A stretch of 37,862 nucleotides of DNA from CSP1-5 sp964348275 (GTDB taxonomy: Bacteria > Methylomirabilota > Methylomirabilia > Methylomirabilales > CSP1-5), in contig CAYGBT010000028.1 in the NCBI GenBank assembly GCA_964348275.1, positions 1 to 37,862 on the forward strand, written 5' to 3'. The stretch's first letter is position 1, and each line of letters opens with the position of its first letter. Shown one piece after another: positions 34,789 through 37,862 of this stretch. The notes beneath the pieces were generated by a model that saw only the letters and a list, made by a program, of their open reading frames with translations, did not search any database and was not told the origin of the DNA. Both the position numbers and the translations under genes were made by a program.

Positions 34789-35462
34789 CGCGTCCCTCGC
34801 TTGTCGAACACACCCTATTTTAGCAAGTCGACGAGGCTGGTCAAGACCTATGAGGGAATAAGGATGCTCCAGTTCTTCACTCCCCGTGTCAGCCTATTTC
34901 AGCCTCGGGGGGGCGTCCCGCTCGTTCCTCGGCTGAAGAAGAGGAAATGGGCAGCACCCTCGGCCCCTCGCTCTCAGCCTCACGCGGCGACCCTGTTCGA
35001 CGGCTTACGCCCCGGGTCCCTCCGTGTTCACGATCCGTGCACCGAGGCTGGGCACGGTCGCGCCTGGGTTTCCCAGGCCGCCGCTCGCCGAGGGGCCCCG
35101 CCGCCGAAGCGACGCGCAGGCGGGGGTGGCCGTCCTGTTCGCTGGCCGAAGGGGGTTCGTGCGGAACACCTAACTTGACGAACTATTGAAGAGTGGAATT
35201 TTCCGCCGACGAGCGGAACGGCCCTCCCTCGGCTAAAACAACGGCAGGCCCGGAGCGAGGGGCCGAAGGTGCCACCTTGACAGCAACAACGTTCAGGAGT
35301 AGGGGGAGGGGCCAGAGACGATGACGAGTGGGACGGCTCTCGTGAGGCTCAAATAAGGTAACGCCGGGGCGAAGTGCCGGAGCCCCTGAGATCTTATGAA
35401 GCGAGGGTGTTGACCCCACTTCATCTTGACCGTCCCACAGGAGTGTGTTAAGCAGAAGTGCA
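34789..35462. other. 670-base non-coding, GC-rich, repeat-containing stretch
   Basis: No convincing gene on either strand. Two structures stand out. First, GCACCCTCGGCCCCTCGCTC (34954-34973) is repeated inverted at 35251-35272 with one mismatch; GC-rich segments with CCTCGGCT lie beside both. Second, a perfect hairpin GCCTGGG-TTT-CCCAGGC lies at 35062-35078. I looked for and did not find RNase P RNA, tmRNA or SRP RNA signatures. Confidence 0.5.
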
Positions 35463-36203
35463 ATGCGATGCGTCCACTGTGGTTATGTCAGCTCTGATCG
35501 CCTCACGGCCTGTCGACGGTGCGCCCAGCCCCTTTCCCCGAGCTCCGGCCATGCTCCGGTCGCTTCAATCCCGTCGCCTGACGCCGATGTCCCCTCCGAC
35601 CCGCGTCTTCTCACTTCCGGGGAGGAGCGTCAAGAAAGATGGGGCGCGCTCGAGGATCGGTTCGCGGTCGGAGGCGATGTCTCGGAGGACGAGCTGGACT
35701 GGAATCACCTGACGCTGCCTTCGGAGCTTTGGCCCGCTTCCTCGCCCCCAACCGTCTATGGGGGTCTGCTCAGGAGAGCAATTGCTGTCTTAGTTGATGG
35801 ACCCTTTCTCTTCGTCGTAACCGTCCTGGGCATGTCCCTGGCTTTCCTCACCGCCCTGGGGGGTGGAATGGTCGCCGGGGAAGTCACCCACCAGGTCGAG
35901 CTTGTGGCGGTGGGGGCTGCGCTCGTGGCGGCCGGTGGCATGGTTCTCACGTACCATGTCTTGTGTTGGGGTCAATGGGGTCAGACGCCGGGAAAGATGC
36001 TGGTTGGACTGGCAGTGGTGAGGGAGGACGGGGCAGCGATTGGATATGGTCGTGCATTCTTACGATGGTTGGCTTATCTCTTGGCAGCGCTCCCTTTGGG
36101 TTTGGGATTGCTTGTGGCACTCTTTCATCCCCGGAGGCGAGGACTCCACGATCTCCTGGCAGGAACGAGTGTCGTTCGCGTCGATGCGGAGAGCATGCAG
36201 TGA
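35463..36203 (+). CDS. RDD family membrane protein with N-terminal zinc ribbon
   Basis: About 246 residues. N-terminal zinc ribbon with Cys3, Cys6, Cys17 and Cys20 (CVHC, CRRC), then a Pro/Ser/Asp-rich linker to about residue 95. The RDD domain has three membrane segments (about 105-130, 145-165 and 200-220) with RRAIAVLVDG, WGQTPGKMLVGLAVVREDG and RRGLHDLLAGTSVVR as signatures. The function of RDD proteins varies (some act as sodium/proton antiporters). ATG 35463 has only a weak site; GTG 35445 is an alternative. The small membrane protein at 36223 follows. Confidence 0.8.
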   Translation: MRCVHCGYVSSDRLTACRRCAQPLSPSSGHAPVASIPSPDADVPSDPRLLTSGEERQERWGALEDRFAVGGDVSEDELDWNHLTLPSELWPASSPPTVYGGLLRRAIAVLVDGPFLFVVTVLGMSLAFLTALGGGMVAGEVTHQVELVAVGAALVAAGGMVLTYHVLCWGQWGQTPGKMLVGLAVVREDGAAIGYGRAFLRWLAYLLAALPLGLGLLVALFHPRRRGLHDLLAGTSVVRVDAESMQ

Positions 36204-36222
36204 AGGAGGGGGGTGTAAGAAC

Positions 36223-36450
36223 ATGGCGAGAGTGAAGGGGGGGCGCGGGATGGCCTTTCTCGCGCTCCTCATCAGTATCGCAGCCCTGGTGGTGGCGCTT
36301 ATGGCCTATCAGCGGACCGGTGCCGACGTCAAGCTGCGGGAGCGTGTCGAGACCCTCCAGGGAGCCTTGGACGATGCCCGTCAAGAAACAGCGAATGCCC
36401 TGGACCGGCTCGAAGAGCTCGTGCGAGGCTCGAAGGAAAAGCTGCAGTAG
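36223..36450 (+). CDS. Small membrane protein with coiled coil
   Basis: About 75 residues. A basic start (MARVKGGRG), one TM helix (about residues 10-28, MAFLALLISIAALVVALMAY), then a charged heptad-like coiled coil (LRERVETLQGALDDARQETANALDRLEELVRG). Probably a single-pass inner-membrane protein. No known family recognised. GGAGGGGGG precedes the ATG, and it lies 19 bases after the RDD gene, so is probably cotranscribed. Confidence 0.7.
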   Translation: MARVKGGRGMAFLALLISIAALVVALMAYQRTGADVKLRERVETLQGALDDARQETANALDRLEELVRGSKEKLQ

Positions 36451-36486
36451 GTCGTAGGACGATTAAAATTCCCCCCGCAGACCTTT

Positions 36487-36514
36487 CCGTGAACGGCGAA
36501 CGGTTTACCGTGAA
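36487..36514. repeat. Heptad-periodic repeat, locus F (purM 3' end)
   Basis: Units CCGTGAA, CGGCGAA, CGGTTTA and CCGTGAA in a row, with a small CGGT/ACCG inversion. It lies between the convergent small membrane protein and purM; the purM stop codon and last residues (GSR) are encoded inside it. Confidence 0.65.
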
Positions 36515-37611
36515 CCCGAGAAGAATCTCTCCCCTTTCCCTACCAGGTTGAAAGGCTTGAGGACGATCTTCTTTTCGGCATCCCGCGTTACGTATCCCAG
36601 CCGATAGCACTCCACCCCGTGCTTCTTGGCGATAGCCGTAGCCTCGTCAAGCTGGCGCGAGTCATCGGGCAGGACGAGGCAGAATCCGATCCCCATGTTG
36701 TACACGGTGAACATCTCCTCGGGGCTCACCCGTCCCATTGCCTGGATCAGGTGAAAGACGGGATGGGGGTCTGGCCAGTCTTCGACCACAAAGCCAACCC
36801 GACCGGCAACCCGGCTGAGATTGAACAGGCCGTCGCCGGTAATATGAATGAGGGCCTTCAGATCCAAACCGGCCCCAAGCATTTCGATGATTTCGGGGAC
36901 GTAGATCCGAGTGGGCTCGAGGAGTTCCGCCCCGATGGTCCGGGCGAGTTCAGGGATGTACTGATCTGGACGAAGCCTCTTGCGGCGGAAAAACACATCG
37001 CGGGCGAGGGTGAGGCCGTTGCTGTGGATACCGCTGCTGCGAAGTCCCAAAAGCACATCGGTTGGTCTGAGTTGCTGACCGATGATGATGCGATCCAAAG
37101 GAACGATGCCGACGCAGGTCCCGACCAAATCAAACCCGTCGTCCTTGTGGACCCCCCGGATCATCTCTCGGAGCTGAGCGATCTCTCCTCCGGGAATGGT
37201 GATTCGGGCACGCCGTGCCCCCTCGTGAAGGCCCTTTCCCATCTCCCGGAGGAACCGGCGATTCGGCAATTGCACCGCCACGTAATCGACCAAGGCGAGC
37301 GGTTCTGCTCCGACACAGAGAAGGTCATTGGCGTTCATGGCGATGCAGTCGATCCCGATGGAGTCAAACTTACCGACCATCTGGGCCACTAGGATCTTGG
37401 TTCCCACCCCATCTGTGGCAATCGCCAGACCAAGATTATCCTTCAGGGCGATGACATTGGCGAAATACCCGAAGGGGAGCATCACTCGGCCAATCCCCTT
37501 CCGAAAGGCGAAGGTCTCGCGGAGCAAGGAAGTCAGATCCGTGAGGGCAGATACTGCTTTGGCCGCGTCAACGCCGGCCTTGGAATACGAGGCTTGCTTT
37601 ATGCGACCCAT
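36505..37611 (-). CDS. purM: Phosphoribosylformylglycinamidine cyclo-ligase (AIR synthetase), divergent type
   Basis: Fifth step of purine synthesis: closes the imidazole ring of FGAM to AIR using ATP. About 368 residues. N-terminal SYSKAGVDAAKA, then LAIATDGVGTKILVAQ and DCIAMNANDLLCVGAEPLALVDYVAVQ (metal/ATP site). The GGG loop reads HITGDGLFNLSRV instead of the usual HITGGGxxEN, and the spacing resembles archaeal-type PurM. ATG 37611 follows a weak ribosome-binding site. A TTGTCT-17-TATAGT promoter lies upstream. Its last codons fall in a heptad repeat. No other pur genes are in the window. Confidence 0.9.
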   Translation of the reverse strand: MGRIKQASYSKAGVDAAKAVSALTDLTSLLRETFAFRKGIGRVMLPFGYFANVIALKDNLGLAIATDGVGTKILVAQMVGKFDSIGIDCIAMNANDLLCVGAEPLALVDYVAVQLPNRRFLREMGKGLHEGARRARITIPGGEIAQLREMIRGVHKDDGFDLVGTCVGIVPLDRIIIGQQLRPTDVLLGLRSSGIHSNGLTLARDVFFRRKRLRPDQYIPELARTIGAELLEPTRIYVPEIIEMLGAGLDLKALIHITGDGLFNLSRVAGRVGFVVEDWPDPHPVFHLIQAMGRVSPEEMFTVYNMGIGFCLVLPDDSRQLDEATAIAKKHGVECYRLGYVTRDAEKKIVLKPFNLVGKGERFFSGSR

Positions 37612-37641
37612 CGGGATCCTCGGCCAAAGGGGGTTCGACTC

Positions 37642-37670
37642 ACTATAGCCGAATTCTCGTTGCTAGACAA
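37642..37670 (-). promoter_or_regulatory. Sigma-70 promoter for purM
   Basis: Minus strand -35 TTGTCT (37665-37670), a 17-base spacer and -10 TATAGT (37642-37647), about 31 bases before the ATG. Confidence 0.65.
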
Positions 37671-37694
37671 AGGCTTCCGACGACCGGAAACCCC

Positions 37695-37723
37695 TCGACA
37701 CTGGCGCGCCAATTTGCTATGCT
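37695..37723 (+). promoter_or_regulatory. Promoter for tRNA-Phe
   Basis: -35 TCGACA (37695-37700), a 17-base spacer and extended -10 with TATGCT (37718-37723), about 63 bases before tRNA-Phe on the same strand. Confidence 0.55.
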
Positions 37724-37785
37724 GCCGATCGCCCCATGTCGCACCGTGCGAGCCATCCCCCCGCCCGACCCTTCGCGAAAAAATC

Positions 37786-37861
37786 GGGCAGGTAGCTCAG
37801 TAGGTAGAGCACGGGACTGAAAATCCCGGTGTCGGCGGTTCGATTCCGCCCCTGCCCACCA
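37786..37861 (+). tRNA. tRNA-Phe(GAA)
   Basis: A complete 76-base cloverleaf: acceptor GGGCAGG pairs with CCTGCCC, discriminator A and an encoded CCA. The D-loop is AGTAGGT, the anticodon stem CGGGA/TCCCG with loop CTGAAAA (anticodon GAA), and the T-loop TTCGATT. Confidence 0.97.
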
Positions 37862-37862
37862 C

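Noticed and set aside
34789..35462. tmRNA, RNase P RNA or SRP RNA gene
   Set aside because: Conserved cores (for example GGAAAGTCCGGGC of RNase P RNA or GGTCAGG-type SRP loop) are absent.
37635..37649. CGACTCACTATAG, a 13-base match to the T7 phage promoter
   Set aside because: The upstream TAATA part is missing, no phage genes are present, and the bases are better explained as the -10 of the purM promoter read on the other strand.

Overview
This is a chromosomal origin region of a GC-rich, Gram-negative-type bacterium. Evidence for a diderm includes a Slp-type outer-membrane lipoprotein, a GyrB with the large Gram-negative C-terminal insertion and a YidC with a long periplasmic domain. The combination of a parAB and bactofilin neighbourhood, a split ATP-synthase cluster, an archaeal-like PurM and abundant intergenic repeats fits an NC10/Methylomirabilota-, Nitrospirota- or Desulfobacterota-like lineage. 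This is inference only; no marker in the window fixes the phylum.

Layout. (1) 1-8139, minus strand: tRNA-Ser(GCU, cut by the window edge), tRNA-Ser(UGA), serS, gyrA, gyrB, dnaN. (2) 8140-8741: a candidate oriC with one perfect DnaA box, several near-matches and AT-rich DNA. Genes diverge from it on both sides, but dnaA and recF are not here. (3) 8742-15163, plus strand: a TTGACA-17-TAATAT promoter, then rpmH, rnpA, yidD, yidC, mnmE, rsmG, parA and parB, with two parS-like sites at the very end of rsmG. (4) 15180-25313: an accessory block with a DUF4149 membrane protein, a PilZ protein behind a sigma-54 promoter, an aldehyde dehydrogenase and class III aminotransferase pair, a Slp lipoprotein, a broken AsmA-like gene, a SAF-domain oxidoreductase, formate-tetrahydrofolate ligase and an unknown exported protein. 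(5) 25465-33441: bactofilin, mnmA, then atpI-atpF-atpH-atpA-atpG-atpD-atpC; the F0 genes atpB (a) and atpE (c) are absent. (6) 33529-37862: a broken pilus-type gene, an FmdB zinc ribbon, a 670-base non-coding stretch, an RDD membrane protein, a small membrane protein, purM (minus) and tRNA-Phe at the right edge.

The most unusual signal is a family of 7-base-periodic, imperfect inverted repeats between genes. Six loci were found: two around the serine tRNAs, three at successive junctions inside the atp operon and one over the purM stop codon. Each locus carries its own heptad, and the left arm matches the reverse complement of its own right arm. A second repeat type (TTCGAC/GCTCA) lies between gyrB and gyrA and also appears inside the gyrA 3' end, where it encodes PELVEG. 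Together the genes cover replication initiation and segregation, membrane-protein insertion, tRNA modification and charging, ATP synthesis and one-carbon metabolism.
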